Shown piece by piece: positions 1 through 5,362 of a stretch of DNA of 7,277 bases. The stretch is from Comamonadaceae bacterium (GTDB lineage: Bacteria; Pseudomonadota; Gammaproteobacteria; Burkholderiales; Burkholderiaceae_C). The first letter of the stretch is position 1; each line of letters opens with the position of its first letter. A model generated the notes under the pieces. That model ran no database searches. It worked only from the letters and a program-made list of their open reading frames with translations, and was not told the DNA's origin. The position numbers and the translations under genes are program-made. The DNA is taken from contig CANFZJ010000162.1 in assembly GCA_947451445.1 (NCBI GenBank), positions 1 to 7,277 of the forward strand. The letters run 5' to 3'.

Positions 1-99
1 AACGCCACGGCGTTGCGGAGAATTTTGCATCGCAGGGCTCTTGGACTTGATCGTTTCGACCTCGCGCCCCTGACGTACTAGCTGGTTAATGGTTGGCAC
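1..99 (-). CDS. rpsL: 30S ribosomal protein S12, N-terminal 33 residues (runs off left edge)
   Basis: S12 of the small ribosomal subunit acts at the decoding centre. The first 33 codons are present and read MPTINQLVRQGREVE... ending in SPQRRGV, the start of betaproteobacterial S12; the conserved PQRRGV stretch comes just before the part that is cut off. The start is a GTG at 99-97, chosen because an AAGGAGG Shine-Dalgarno (minus strand, 111-105) lies 5 nt upstream and the N-terminus fits the family exactly. It has its own promoter and a 5' leader of about 80 nt, and probably heads the usual str cluster (rpsG, fusA, tuf) beyond the window. It is the only gene here with a strong Shine-Dalgarno. 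Truncation is due to the window edge only. Confidence 0.97.
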   Translation of the reverse strand, partial: MPTINQLVRQGREVETIKSKSPAMQNSPQRRGV

Positions 100-104
100 T
101 AAAG

Positions 105-111
105 CCTCCTT
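105..111 (-). promoter_or_regulatory. rpsL Shine-Dalgarno
   Basis: Read on the minus strand this is AAGGAGG, with 5 nt (CTTTA) before the GTG start. It is a near-perfect anti-16S match and decides the rpsL start. It contrasts with every other start in the window. Confidence 0.93.
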
Positions 112-162
112 GACAAAGAAAACGTCCCTAAACGTTTAAAACTAACAGACAACGTGAATCCC

Positions 163-178
163 TTCGGAAATTTCCGAA
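163..178. promoter_or_regulatory. Perfect 16-bp palindrome at the start of the rpsL leader
   Basis: TTCGGAAATTTCCGAA is a perfect inverted repeat with no spacer. It begins about 10 bp downstream of the rpsL -10 box, so it would cover roughly +3 to +18 of the transcript. It could be an operator for a dimeric repressor, or part of the leader fold. The regulator is unknown. A 10-bp palindrome (TAAACGTTTA, 129-138) lies further down the same leader. Confidence 0.45.
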
Positions 179-187
179 AAGCCTTCA

Positions 188-216
188 AGTATAGCTTTTC
201 GAGCGGGCCTGCGCAA
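188..216 (-). promoter_or_regulatory. Sigma70-type promoter of rpsL
   Basis: On the minus strand TTGCGC (216-211) and TATACT (193-188) are separated by exactly 17 bp. The -10 matches the consensus at 5 of 6 positions. Transcription would start near 181, giving a leader of about 80 nt before the GTG. It lies in the 162-bp gap between the carboxypeptidase stop and rpsL, so rpsL need not depend on readthrough. Confidence 0.75.
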
Positions 217-261
217 TAACTGTGTGCGTCTTTGCGGTTTGCAGGCGCTCACTTCTTGAAA

Positions 262-1419
262 TTACTTGATCCACAAACGGATGGAATCCCAGGCGCGGCC
301 CAGAATGCCGGCTTGTTCGACACCGTCCAACGCCACCAGCGGCACGCTCAGCAGCGTTTGCTCGCCCAAGGTGACCTTCAAAGAGCCCACGGCCTGGCCT
401 TTGGCGAAGGGCGCAACCAGCGGGTCGGGGCGCAGCACTTCGGTTTTGACCTTGGCGGCATTGCCTGCGGGCACGGCCACGACGATGGACTCGGTGCGGC
501 CCAGTTTCATGGTGGGCTGCACGCCCTTCCAGACGTTGGGCGTAGCCACGGCCTGGTTGGCGTCGAACAGTTTGACGGCCTCAAAAGCGGTGTAGCCCCA
601 GTTGAGCAGTTTTTGCGACTCGTTCAGGCGCGCGTTTTCGCTGGCCGTGCCCAGCACGATGGTCAGGATGCGGCGGCTGCCGACGTTGGGAAAGTCGCGC
701 TTGGCGGTGGCGATCAGGCAGTAACCGGCGGCATCGGTGTGGCCGGTTTTCAGGCCGTCCACCGTGGGGTCGCGGAACAGCAGACCGTTGCGGTTGTTTT
801 GGTTGCTGACGGGCGTGCCCGGGTAGTGGTATTGCTTGATGCCGTCGTAGTGTGCGTACTCGGGGAAGTCGTGCATCAGGCGGGTGGCCAGAATGCTCAG
901 GTCGCGGGCGGTGGTGATGTGGCCCGCTTCGGTCAGGCCTTCGGGGTTGCGGTAGCCGGTGGCCTTCATGCCCAGAGCCTTGGCCTGCGCGTTCATCATT
1001 TCAACGAAATGCTCGGACGTGCCGCCCACGCCTTCGGCCAGCGCCATGGTGGCGTCGTTGCCCGATTGGACGATCATGCCCTTGATCAAATCCTCCACCG
1101 GCACCTGCATTTTGGGGTCGATGAACATGCGCGAACCGGGCATTTTCCAGGCTTTCAGGCTGACCGGCAGGGTCTGCGTCAGGCTGATTTTCTTGGCACG
1201 CAGCGCGTCAAACACCAAGTAGGCGGTCATCAGCTTGGTCAGCGATGCCTGCTCGATGGGGGCATCGATGTCTTTTTCCAGCAGGATCTGGTTGGCCGTC
1301 ACGTCCATCACCAAATAGGCTTTGGCGGCGACTTCGGGGCCCGCCACAGGCTGGGCGGCGGCAAAAAGGGAGAAGCTGGCCAGCGCGGGTATAGCGATGG
1401 CTTGCAAAAAGGTTTTCAT
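262..1419 (-). CDS. dacC: D-alanyl-D-alanine carboxypeptidase, PBP5/6 family
   Basis: This 385-residue low-molecular-mass penicillin-binding protein removes the terminal D-Ala from peptidoglycan pentapeptides on the periplasmic face of the inner membrane. All three serine-peptidase motifs are intact: SLTK (59-62, nucleophile S59, base K62), SGN (119-121) and KTG (224-226). Residues 1 to about 23 form a signal peptide ending in an Ala-rich stretch. A C-terminal PBP5 beta domain covers roughly 285-362. The last ~20 residues, ending RAWDSIRLWIK, fit the amphipathic membrane-anchoring helix of the family. The start at 1419 was chosen because the signal peptide begins exactly there; the frame stays open upstream to 1521 but that extension is not signal-like. 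It lies 106 bp behind the hydrolase gene, with two hairpins in between. The paralogue letter (dacA, dacC or dacD) cannot be fixed from sequence alone. Confidence 0.93.
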   Translation of the reverse strand: MKTFLQAIAIPALASFSLFAAAQPVAGPEVAAKAYLVMDVTANQILLEKDIDAPIEQASLTKLMTAYLVFDALRAKKISLTQTLPVSLKAWKMPGSRMFIDPKMQVPVEDLIKGMIVQSGNDATMALAEGVGGTSEHFVEMMNAQAKALGMKATGYRNPEGLTEAGHITTARDLSILATRLMHDFPEYAHYDGIKQYHYPGTPVSNQNNRNGLLFRDPTVDGLKTGHTDAAGYCLIATAKRDFPNVGSRRILTIVLGTASENARLNESQKLLNWGYTAFEAVKLFDANQAVATPNVWKGVQPTMKLGRTESIVVAVPAGNAAKVKTEVLRPDPLVAPFAKGQAVGSLKVTLGEQTLLSVPLVALDGVEQAGILGRAWDSIRLWIK

Positions 1420-1449
1420 GGGATGGGTGTCAATGAGGGGGAAACAGGG

Positions 1450-1471
1450 CGGGTGGATGCGGTTCCACCCG
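1450..1471 (-). promoter_or_regulatory. Hairpin in the carboxypeptidase leader (proximal)
   Basis: CGGGTGGA (1450-1457) and TCCACCCG (1464-1471) form a perfect 8-bp stem with a 6-nt loop, about 30 nt before the dacC start. No T-run follows on either strand, so it is not an ordinary intrinsic terminator. It may be a processing, stability or attenuation element between the hydrolase and dacC. Confidence 0.5.
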
Positions 1472-1480
1472 AAGAAGGCA

Positions 1481-1517
1481 TGCCGGGTGCTTATTTCGGT
1501 GAGATGTGCGCCCGGCA
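1481..1517 (-). promoter_or_regulatory. Hairpin in the carboxypeptidase leader (distal)
   Basis: TGCCGGGTGC (1481-1490) pairs with GCGCCCGGCA (1508-1517), giving a 10-bp stem with one T/G position and a 17-nt AT-richer loop. It begins 9 bp after the hydrolase stop codon and is followed 9 nt later by the second hairpin. No T-run follows. Confidence 0.45.
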
Positions 1518-1525
1518 GCAAAGGT

Positions 1526-2152
1526 TCAAGATTGCAGGTGGCGTAGCACCAAGTTTTTCAGCAGTGGCAATTGTCCGTGAAAGAAGTGTCCGCCTGCGGG
1601 CACGACCGTAACGGGAAGTATCTGGGGGCGTGCCCAGTCCATTACCGACGCCAGCAGTACGGTGTCGTCCAGCTCGCCGTGCACGGTCAAGGTGCGGTCA
1701 TGGACCTCGGGTGGCAGGGTTGCCACCGTCCAGCGCGAGGTCGCCGTGCCGACCAGCACCAGTTTCTCCACCGGGCGGCTGGCCCACAGCGATGCCACGG
1801 CGTGGCTGGTCACAAAAGCACCAAACGAAAAGCCCGCCAGCGCCAAGGGCTGGTCGGCGGGGGCGGCCTGCGCCACCACGGCCAGCATGTCCTCCAGCTC
1901 GCCACGGCCTTCGTCGTGCACGCCCGCGCTGGCCCCGACGCCGCGAAAGTTGAAGCGCACCGCCGTCCAGCCCGCCTGCACAAAGGCGCGGGCGATGGTT
2001 TGCACCACTTTGTTGTCCATGGTGCCGCCAAACAGCGGGTGCGGGTGGGCGATGACGGCCACGCCGCGCGGCGTGCCTGCGGGCTGGTCTTGCACGGCTT
2101 CGATGGCGCCTGCGGCACCGGTCAAAGTCAAACGCTGGGTGGATGCATTCAC
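1526..2152 (-). CDS. Alpha/beta hydrolase, COG2945-like
   Basis: This 208-residue single-domain alpha/beta hydrolase is probably cytoplasmic, as it has no signal peptide. HPHPLFGGTMDNKVV (36-50) is the oxyanion-side signature of this small-hydrolase group. GFSFG (107-111) is the nucleophile elbow with S109. The acid is D162 or D163 in HGELDD, and the base is H189 in GGHFFHG. The triad is therefore complete and in order. The natural substrate is unknown; relatives are annotated as esterases or dienelactone-hydrolase-like proteins. The start is a GTG at 2152-2150: an ATG one base downstream is out of frame, and no earlier in-frame start fits. There is no Shine-Dalgarno. A dispersed repeat (2163-2213) lies immediately upstream, separating it from the ferredoxin gene by 69 bp. 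Confidence 0.9.
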   Translation of the reverse strand: MNASTQRLTLTGAAGAIEAVQDQPAGTPRGVAVIAHPHPLFGGTMDNKVVQTIARAFVQAGWTAVRFNFRGVGASAGVHDEGRGELEDMLAVVAQAAPADQPLALAGFSFGAFVTSHAVASLWASRPVEKLVLVGTATSRWTVATLPPEVHDRTLTVHGELDDTVLLASVMDWARPQILPVTVVPAGGHFFHGQLPLLKNLVLRHLQS

Positions 2153-2162
2153 GAAATTACTA

Positions 2163-2213
2163 CTAAATTGATAGCTGCTTGCGCAAGTAATACCTACGCT
2201 AGCGGCCTAAAAA
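2163..2213. repeat. Dispersed imperfect-palindrome repeat, copy 1
   Basis: A 51-bp element with core 2171-2206 begins ATAGCTGCT and ends CGCTAGCGGC. The two arms (about 2172-2185 and 2193-2206) are imperfectly complementary, with roughly 9 of 12 Watson-Crick pairs plus G-T pairs. The core matches copy 2 (5371-5406) at 27 of 36 positions without gaps. It fills the ferredoxin-hydrolase gap, in the same orientation as the other copies. I recall many similar intergenic sequences in Comamonadaceae genomes. Confidence 0.75.
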
Positions 2214-2221
2214 GCTTAAAT

Positions 2222-2566
2222 TTAACGCCCCAGGTGGGCGGGCGTCACCAGGCGCTCCACCACCTGGCCGTTCTTCAAATGGGACTCGACGATCTCGTCA
2301 ATATCGCTTTCGTCCACAAAGCTGTACCAGACGGCTTCGGGGTAGACCACGGCCACCGGCCCGGCGGCGCAGCGGTCCAGGCAACCGGCCTTGTTGACGC
2401 GCACCTGGCCGGGGCCGGACAGACCGGCCTTCTTCACCAGCGCCTTGCAGCGGTCGAAACCGGCCTGGGCGTTGTGGTGGGCGCAGCTGTCTTCGCCGTT
2501 GGTGCGCTCGTTCAGGCAGAAAAAAATGTGGCGACCATAGTAGGACGGGGTAGTGGTGTCAGTCAT
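2222..2566 (-). CDS. Thioredoxin-like [2Fe-2S] ferredoxin
   Basis: This 114-residue small cytoplasmic electron-transfer protein has the cysteine pattern C17, C28, C62, C66 (spacings 11, 34, 4). That is close to the ligand pattern of Aquifex-type thioredoxin-like [2Fe-2S] ferredoxins and of the NuoE C-terminal fold. The VRVNKAGCLDRCAAGPVAVVYPE segment (56-77) is the hallmark. C40 is extra and probably not a ligand. The start at 2566 opens directly into MTDTTTPSYYGRHIFFC, as in the family. The open frame to 2716 only overlaps the upstream vanZ-like gene. It lies 10 bp after the VanZ stop, so co-transcription is likely. The redox partner is not apparent here; a link to the HemJ-like protein in the same direction is possible but unproven. 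Confidence 0.92.
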   Translation of the reverse strand: MTDTTTPSYYGRHIFFCLNERTNGEDSCAHHNAQAGFDRCKALVKKAGLSGPGQVRVNKAGCLDRCAAGPVAVVYPEAVWYSFVDESDIDEIVESHLKNGQVVERLVTPAHLGR

Positions 2567-2576
2567 GTTCCGTATT

Positions 2577-3671
2577 TTAGTTTTCTGGCGTGCGCTGGGC
2601 GATGCGCGCCACCACCACCGCCACGGCCGCATATGGCCACAGCCAGCCCAGCCACTGCACCAGGCCCTGGAAGCGGATGAATTTGCCCTGCTCCCAGGTT
2701 TGCAAAGTTTGGGCAAAGTAGGCGCTGGCCGGAGCCTGGTTCAGCAGTGCCAGGTGCAGCACCAGCGCCAGCAGCAGCAAGGCCAGGCAGACCCGGCGCG
2801 GCACCCAGACCAGGCCCGCTGCCACGGGCACAGCCGCCCACAGGCCCACGCGGACCGGCAAGCTCATCCAGTCCCACGCGTGGGCAGGCCCGTAACCCAG
2901 GCCCGCCGACAGCGCGGACGCCGCCAGCCCCAGCCCGAGCATGGTCAGCGCCAGCACCACGCGCTGGTAGCTGCGCCGTACCACGCAGTAGCCCAGCAGG
3001 CAGGGGATCAGCGCGCCCAGCAGCACGCACAGCAGCTCGGCACTGGGCACCAGGGGCTGCAGCTCCACGTCGCGCACCGGCAGCCAGTCCAGAAAAGGGG
3101 TGTCGGACAAAACGTCGGCCAGCGCGGCTTCCAGCCGCTCCAGCACCTGGCCCAGGCCCAGCGGCACGGCAGGGGGGAACAGCAGCGCCACCGGCCACAG
3201 CGCCAGCAGCACCAGCACGTCGCGGACATCGGCCATGAACCAGCGGGCGCGAAACTGGCTCCAGCGGTCGATGGCGCCCAGCCGTTCCAGCAAAGTAGCG
3301 GTGACCGCACCCAGCAAGCCGCCTGCGCTGTTCAGCGCCCAATCGACGTTGGACGGCACCCGCACCGGCAGGTAGCTTTGCAGGGACTCCATGCAAAAAG
3401 ACAGCAGCGTGGCCGCCAACGTGGCGGCCAGCATCGGCACATGCACCCGCCCGGAGCGCATACCGCTCAGTGACAACAAAAAGCCCAGAGGCGCGTAGCC
3501 GGCCAGGTTGATGGCTACGTCAAAACCCGTCCAGTACTTGGGCAGCGGTGCGGTGACAAAGAAAAACGGCGAAATGCCTTGGTCGCGCCAGCCGTCAAAC
3601 GGGTACAGGCTGGCGTAAAGAACCAAGCCGATATACAGCAGCGACAGCGGCCAGGCGGAGGTTTTGTGCAT
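2577..3671 (-). CDS. VanZ-family multi-spanning membrane protein with C-terminal extension
   Basis: This 364-residue polytopic inner-membrane protein has a VanZ-like domain over roughly residues 8-130: YPFDGW (23-28), NLAGYAPLGFL (55-65), then ES/Q/LP with PSN..D...N (95-114). VanZ itself gives low-level teicoplanin resistance by an unknown mechanism, but most homologues have no known role. Beyond the domain lie about 230 further residues. These comprise a hydrophobic pair near 151-172, a soluble stretch (about 173-210), and four or so further membrane segments (212-230, 238-258, 273-310, 340-356). The protein is more than twice the length of a plain VanZ domain. The start at 3671 gives a Lys-containing N-terminus followed directly by a membrane helix. 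It sits 23 bp downstream of the HemJ-like gene and 10 bp upstream of the ferredoxin. There is no clear Shine-Dalgarno. Confidence 0.88.
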   Translation of the reverse strand: MHKTSAWPLSLLYIGLVLYASLYPFDGWRDQGISPFFFVTAPLPKYWTGFDVAINLAGYAPLGFLLSLSGMRSGRVHVPMLAATLAATLLSFCMESLQSYLPVRVPSNVDWALNSAGGLLGAVTATLLERLGAIDRWSQFRARWFMADVRDVLVLLALWPVALLFPPAVPLGLGQVLERLEAALADVLSDTPFLDWLPVRDVELQPLVPSAELLCVLLGALIPCLLGYCVVRRSYQRVVLALTMLGLGLAASALSAGLGYGPAHAWDWMSLPVRVGLWAAVPVAAGLVWVPRRVCLALLLLALVLHLALLNQAPASAYFAQTLQTWEQGKFIRFQGLVQWLGWLWPYAAVAVVVARIAQRTPEN

Positions 3672-3680
3672 CCGTCACAG

Positions 3681-3710
3681 CGGTTTAAAAGGGTTTAAAA
3701 CGGCTTAACA
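3681..3710. repeat. Three 10-bp tandem units across the hemJ-like stop codon
   Basis: CGGTTTAAAA, GGGTTTAAAA and CGGCTTAACA follow one another without gaps; the first two differ at one base. The third unit and half of the second encode the end of the HemJ-like protein and its TAA stop. The rest is the spacer before the vanZ-like gene. Confidence 0.5.
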
Positions 3711-4123
3711 ACGACCAAAACCACCGCCGCCAGCAGCAGCAGCACCGGCACTTCGTTGAACCAGCGGTAAAACTGGTGGCTGCGCAGGGGCCGGCCTGCG
3801 CGGATTTTGCGCAGCATCACCGCGCAGCCGTGGTGGTAGCCCAGCACCAACAGCACCACGCCCAGCTTGGCGTGCATCCAGCCATTGCCCGGGCCGCGCC
3901 CGATGCCGTAGCCCAGCCACAGAGTCGCACCCAAAGCCAGCGCAGGTATGGCCAGCAAGGTGGTGAAGCGCAGCAGCTTGCCCGCCATCAGCAGCAGCCG
4001 CTCACGCTCCGCCAGCGAGCCTGGCGACACCATCGCCAGATTGACGAAGATGCGCGGCAAATAGAACAAACCAGCAAACCAGCTGGCGACGAAGACGATG
4101 TGTAGGGCTTTGATCCAGAGCAT
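3695..4123 (-). CDS. hemJ: HemJ/CopD-like integral membrane protein (candidate protoporphyrinogen IX oxidase)
   Basis: This 142-residue protein has four predicted membrane helices (about 5-25, 55-73, 84-102, 122-140). Hallmarks of the HemJ family are the N-terminal WIKALHIVFVASWFAGLFYLPR (H8, W15, R24), WMHAKLGVVLLVLGYHHG (H84, H97, H98), and the C-terminal FYRWFNEVPVLLLL...VVKPF. HemJ oxidises protoporphyrinogen IX to protoporphyrin IX, the penultimate heme step. Placement back to back with hemB supports a heme role. One difference: the Tyr-His that usually follows RLFV in HemJ is Asn-Leu here (28-29), so a related CopD-family function cannot be excluded. The start at 4123 was chosen because the family N-terminus begins there; the frame extends to 4183 but would run through the terminator hairpin. 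There is no Shine-Dalgarno; TAAACT lies 7 nt before the ATG. Confidence 0.8.
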   Translation of the reverse strand: MLWIKALHIVFVASWFAGLFYLPRIFVNLAMVSPGSLAERERLLLMAGKLLRFTTLLAIPALALGATLWLGYGIGRGPGNGWMHAKLGVVLLVLGYHHGCAVMLRKIRAGRPLRSHQFYRWFNEVPVLLLLAAVVLVVVKPF

Positions 4124-4130
4124 GGCAGGA

Positions 4131-4136
4131 AGTTTA
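4131..4136 (-). promoter_or_regulatory. Possible -10 box for a leaderless hemJ-like mRNA
   Basis: TAAACT on the minus strand ends 7 nt before the ATG, the same spacing as CACAAT before hemB. No convincing -35 is visible. It matters because the strong intrinsic terminator just upstream would block most readthrough from the small RNA promoter into this gene. Confidence 0.3.
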
Positions 4137-4165
4137 GACCGCGCAGGTAAAGGCCGCGGCCCGTC

Positions 4166-4194
4166 AAAAAAAAGCCCTGGCACAAGGCCAGGGC
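4166..4194 (-). terminator. Intrinsic terminator, leftward, upstream of the hemJ-like gene
   Basis: On the minus strand GCCCTGGC (4194-4187), a 5-nt loop, and GCCAGGGC (4181-4174) form a perfect 8-bp GC-rich stem. It is followed at once by eight T (4173-4166). This is a textbook Rho-independent terminator. No protein gene is read leftward into it, so it implies a non-coding transcript from the right. Confidence 0.9.
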
Positions 4195-4279
4195 AGTAAG
4201 CACCACCGGTGCATGCACTTCTACACGCACCTCGGGGCCCCGCTCAGGGAGGTAAAGCGGGAGAGCGGCAAGCCGCCCC
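4166..4279 (-). ncRNA. Candidate small RNA between the hemJ-like gene and hemB (possible anti-hemB-like RNA)
   Basis: A complete non-coding transcription unit of about 114 nt runs leftward from its own promoter (TSS near 4279) to an intrinsic terminator with eight U. Three stem-loops precede the terminator. SL1 is GCGG/CCGC with a tetraloop (4265-4276). SL2 is CCCGCT/AGCGGG (4239-4244 with 4256-4261), whose 11-nt loop reads UUACCUCCCUG. SL3 has 9 bp (4208-4216 with 4223-4231) and loop AGAAGU. I see no convincing ORF. I recall that a published comparative survey of structured RNAs (Weinberg and colleagues, 2007) described a '(anti-)hemB' motif upstream of hemB in Burkholderia with ambiguous strand. 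This could be its counterpart, but I cannot align them here. Alternatives are an attenuated leader of the hemJ-like gene, or a regulator acting in trans through the C-rich loop. Confidence 0.65.
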
Positions 4280-4285
4280 ACTGGC

Positions 4286-4314
4286 AATTTATCAAAGCGC
4301 GCGGGCCGCTTCAA
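4286..4314 (-). promoter_or_regulatory. Sigma70-type promoter of the candidate small RNA
   Basis: On the minus strand TTGAAG (4314-4309) and TAAATT (4291-4286) are separated by exactly 17 bp. The start would fall near 4279, giving an RNA that ends at the terminator after about 114 nt. It lies back to back with the presumed hemB promoter, so the two may interfere with each other. Confidence 0.65.
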
Positions 4315-4334
4315 GAGGGGTTCTGCGGATGGGG

Positions 4335-4340
4335 CACAAT
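4335..4340 (+). promoter_or_regulatory. Presumed -10 box of hemB (leaderless mRNA)
   Basis: CACAAT ends 7 nt before the hemB ATG. Transcription would then begin at or next to the A of the start codon, which fits the absence of any Shine-Dalgarno. No clear -35 hexamer is visible 17 bp upstream, so this is tentative. Confidence 0.4.
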
Positions 4341-4347
4341 TTTGGCC

Positions 4348-5349
4348 ATGACTTCTTACGCCCCTTACCCTGCAGGCCGGCCGCGCCGCCTGCGCCGCGC
4401 CGCCTTTACCCGCAACCTGGTGCGTGAAAACACGCTGACGGCGCATGACCTGATCTACCCGGTGTTTGTGCTGGACGGCCAGAACCGGCGCGAGGCTGTG
4501 GCGTCCATGCCTGGCGTGGAGCGCCTCAGCCTGGACCAGCTGCTGCCCGTGGCCGAGGAGTGCGTGCGGCTGCAGATTCCGGTGATGGCGCTGTTCCCGG
4601 TGGTGGATTCGTCGCTGAAGACCTACGGCGGTGAAGAGGCCTTCAACCCCGACGGCCTGGTGCCGCGTGTGGTGCGGGAGCTGAAAAAGCGCTTCCCAGA
4701 CTTAGGCGTGATGACCGACGTGGCGCTGGACCCGTACACCAGCCACGGCCAGGACGGCCTGCCCGACGAGAACGGCTACATCGTCAACGAGCTGACGATT
4801 GCCGCGCTGGTGAAGCAGGCACTGGCCCAGGCCGACGCGGGCGTGGACATCGTGGCCCCCAGCGACATGATGGACGGGCGCATCGGCGCCATCCGCCAGG
4901 CGCTGGAGGCCCACGGCTTTGTGCACACCCAGATCATGGCCTACAGCGCCAAGTACGCCAGCGCGTTTTATGGGCCGTTCCGTGACGCGGTCGGCTCCGC
5001 TGCCAACCTGGGCAAGAGCGACAAAAAAACCTACCAAATGGACCCGGCCAACAGCGACGAGGCGCTGCGCGAGGTGGCGCTGGACATCGCCGAGGGTGCC
5101 GACATGGTGATGGTCAAGCCCGGCATGCCCTACCTGGACGTGGTGCGCCGGGTCAAGGATGAATTTCGCGTGCCCACCTTTGCCTACCAGGTGTCGGGCG
5201 AATACGCCATGCTGAAAGCCGCCGCGCAAAACGGTTGGCTGGACCACGACCGCGTGGTGCTGGAGAGCCTGATGGCCTTCAAGCGCGCCGGGGCCGATGG
5301 CGTGCTGACCTACTTCGCCCTGGACGCCGCCCGGCTGCTGCAGGCCTGA
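4348..5349 (+). CDS. hemB: Delta-aminolevulinic acid dehydratase (porphobilinogen synthase)
   Basis: This 333-residue cytosolic enzyme condenses two 5-aminolevulinate molecules into porphobilinogen, the first common step of tetrapyrrole synthesis. The two active-site lysines are present: K202 in MAYSAKYASAFYGPFRDA (198-214) and the Schiff-base K257 in MVMVKPGMPYLD (253-264). The metal region reads DVALDPYTSHGQDG (124-137), with Asp/Ala replacing the three zinc cysteines. This makes it the Mg-dependent Pseudomonas-type enzyme. The basic N-terminal arm RPRRLRRAAFTRNLVREN (11-28), needed for oligomer assembly, is complete. The frame is open back to 4213, but the family N-terminus starts at 4348 and the upstream part overlaps the small RNA and its promoter. 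It is divergent from the HemJ-like gene across a 224-bp gap. Confidence 0.97.
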   Translation: MTSYAPYPAGRPRRLRRAAFTRNLVRENTLTAHDLIYPVFVLDGQNRREAVASMPGVERLSLDQLLPVAEECVRLQIPVMALFPVVDSSLKTYGGEEAFNPDGLVPRVVRELKKRFPDLGVMTDVALDPYTSHGQDGLPDENGYIVNELTIAALVKQALAQADAGVDIVAPSDMMDGRIGAIRQALEAHGFVHTQIMAYSAKYASAFYGPFRDAVGSAANLGKSDKKTYQMDPANSDEALREVALDIAEGADMVMVKPGMPYLDVVRRVKDEFRVPTFAYQVSGEYAMLKAAAQNGWLDHDRVVLESLMAFKRAGADGVLTYFALDAARLLQA

Positions 5350-5362
5350 TATTCATCTGCTC

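Noticed and set aside
1425..1435. TTGACA-like -35 just before dacC (minus strand)
   Set aside because: It lies about 8 nt before the ATG and has no -10 at the right distance; any transcript would start inside the coding region.
1450..1517. Intrinsic terminator after the hydrolase
   Set aside because: Both hairpins lack a following T-run on either strand.
232..1611. 459-codon plus-strand open frame opposite the carboxypeptidase
   Set aside because: Antisense shadow of dacC in high-GC DNA: low-complexity Gly/His/Gln-rich translation, no domain, no ribosome site, and the opposite strand carries three intact PBP motifs.
1571..2680. 369-codon plus-strand open frame across hydrolase and ferredoxin
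   Set aside because: It runs across two well-supported minus-strand genes and their spacer, and its translation has no recognisable motif.
2553..3473. 306-codon plus-strand frame rich in Gln, His and Arg
   Set aside because: Compositional mirror of Leu/Ala-rich membrane helices of the VanZ-like gene on the other strand.
4166..4345. 6S RNA (ssrS)
   Set aside because: The promoter-to-terminator distance gives about 114 nt, not ~180, and I see no long closing stem with a central bubble.
4213..4347. N-terminal extension of hemB by 45 codons
   Set aside because: The extension has no family similarity and overlaps the candidate sRNA and its promoter; the conserved HemB N-terminus begins at 4348.
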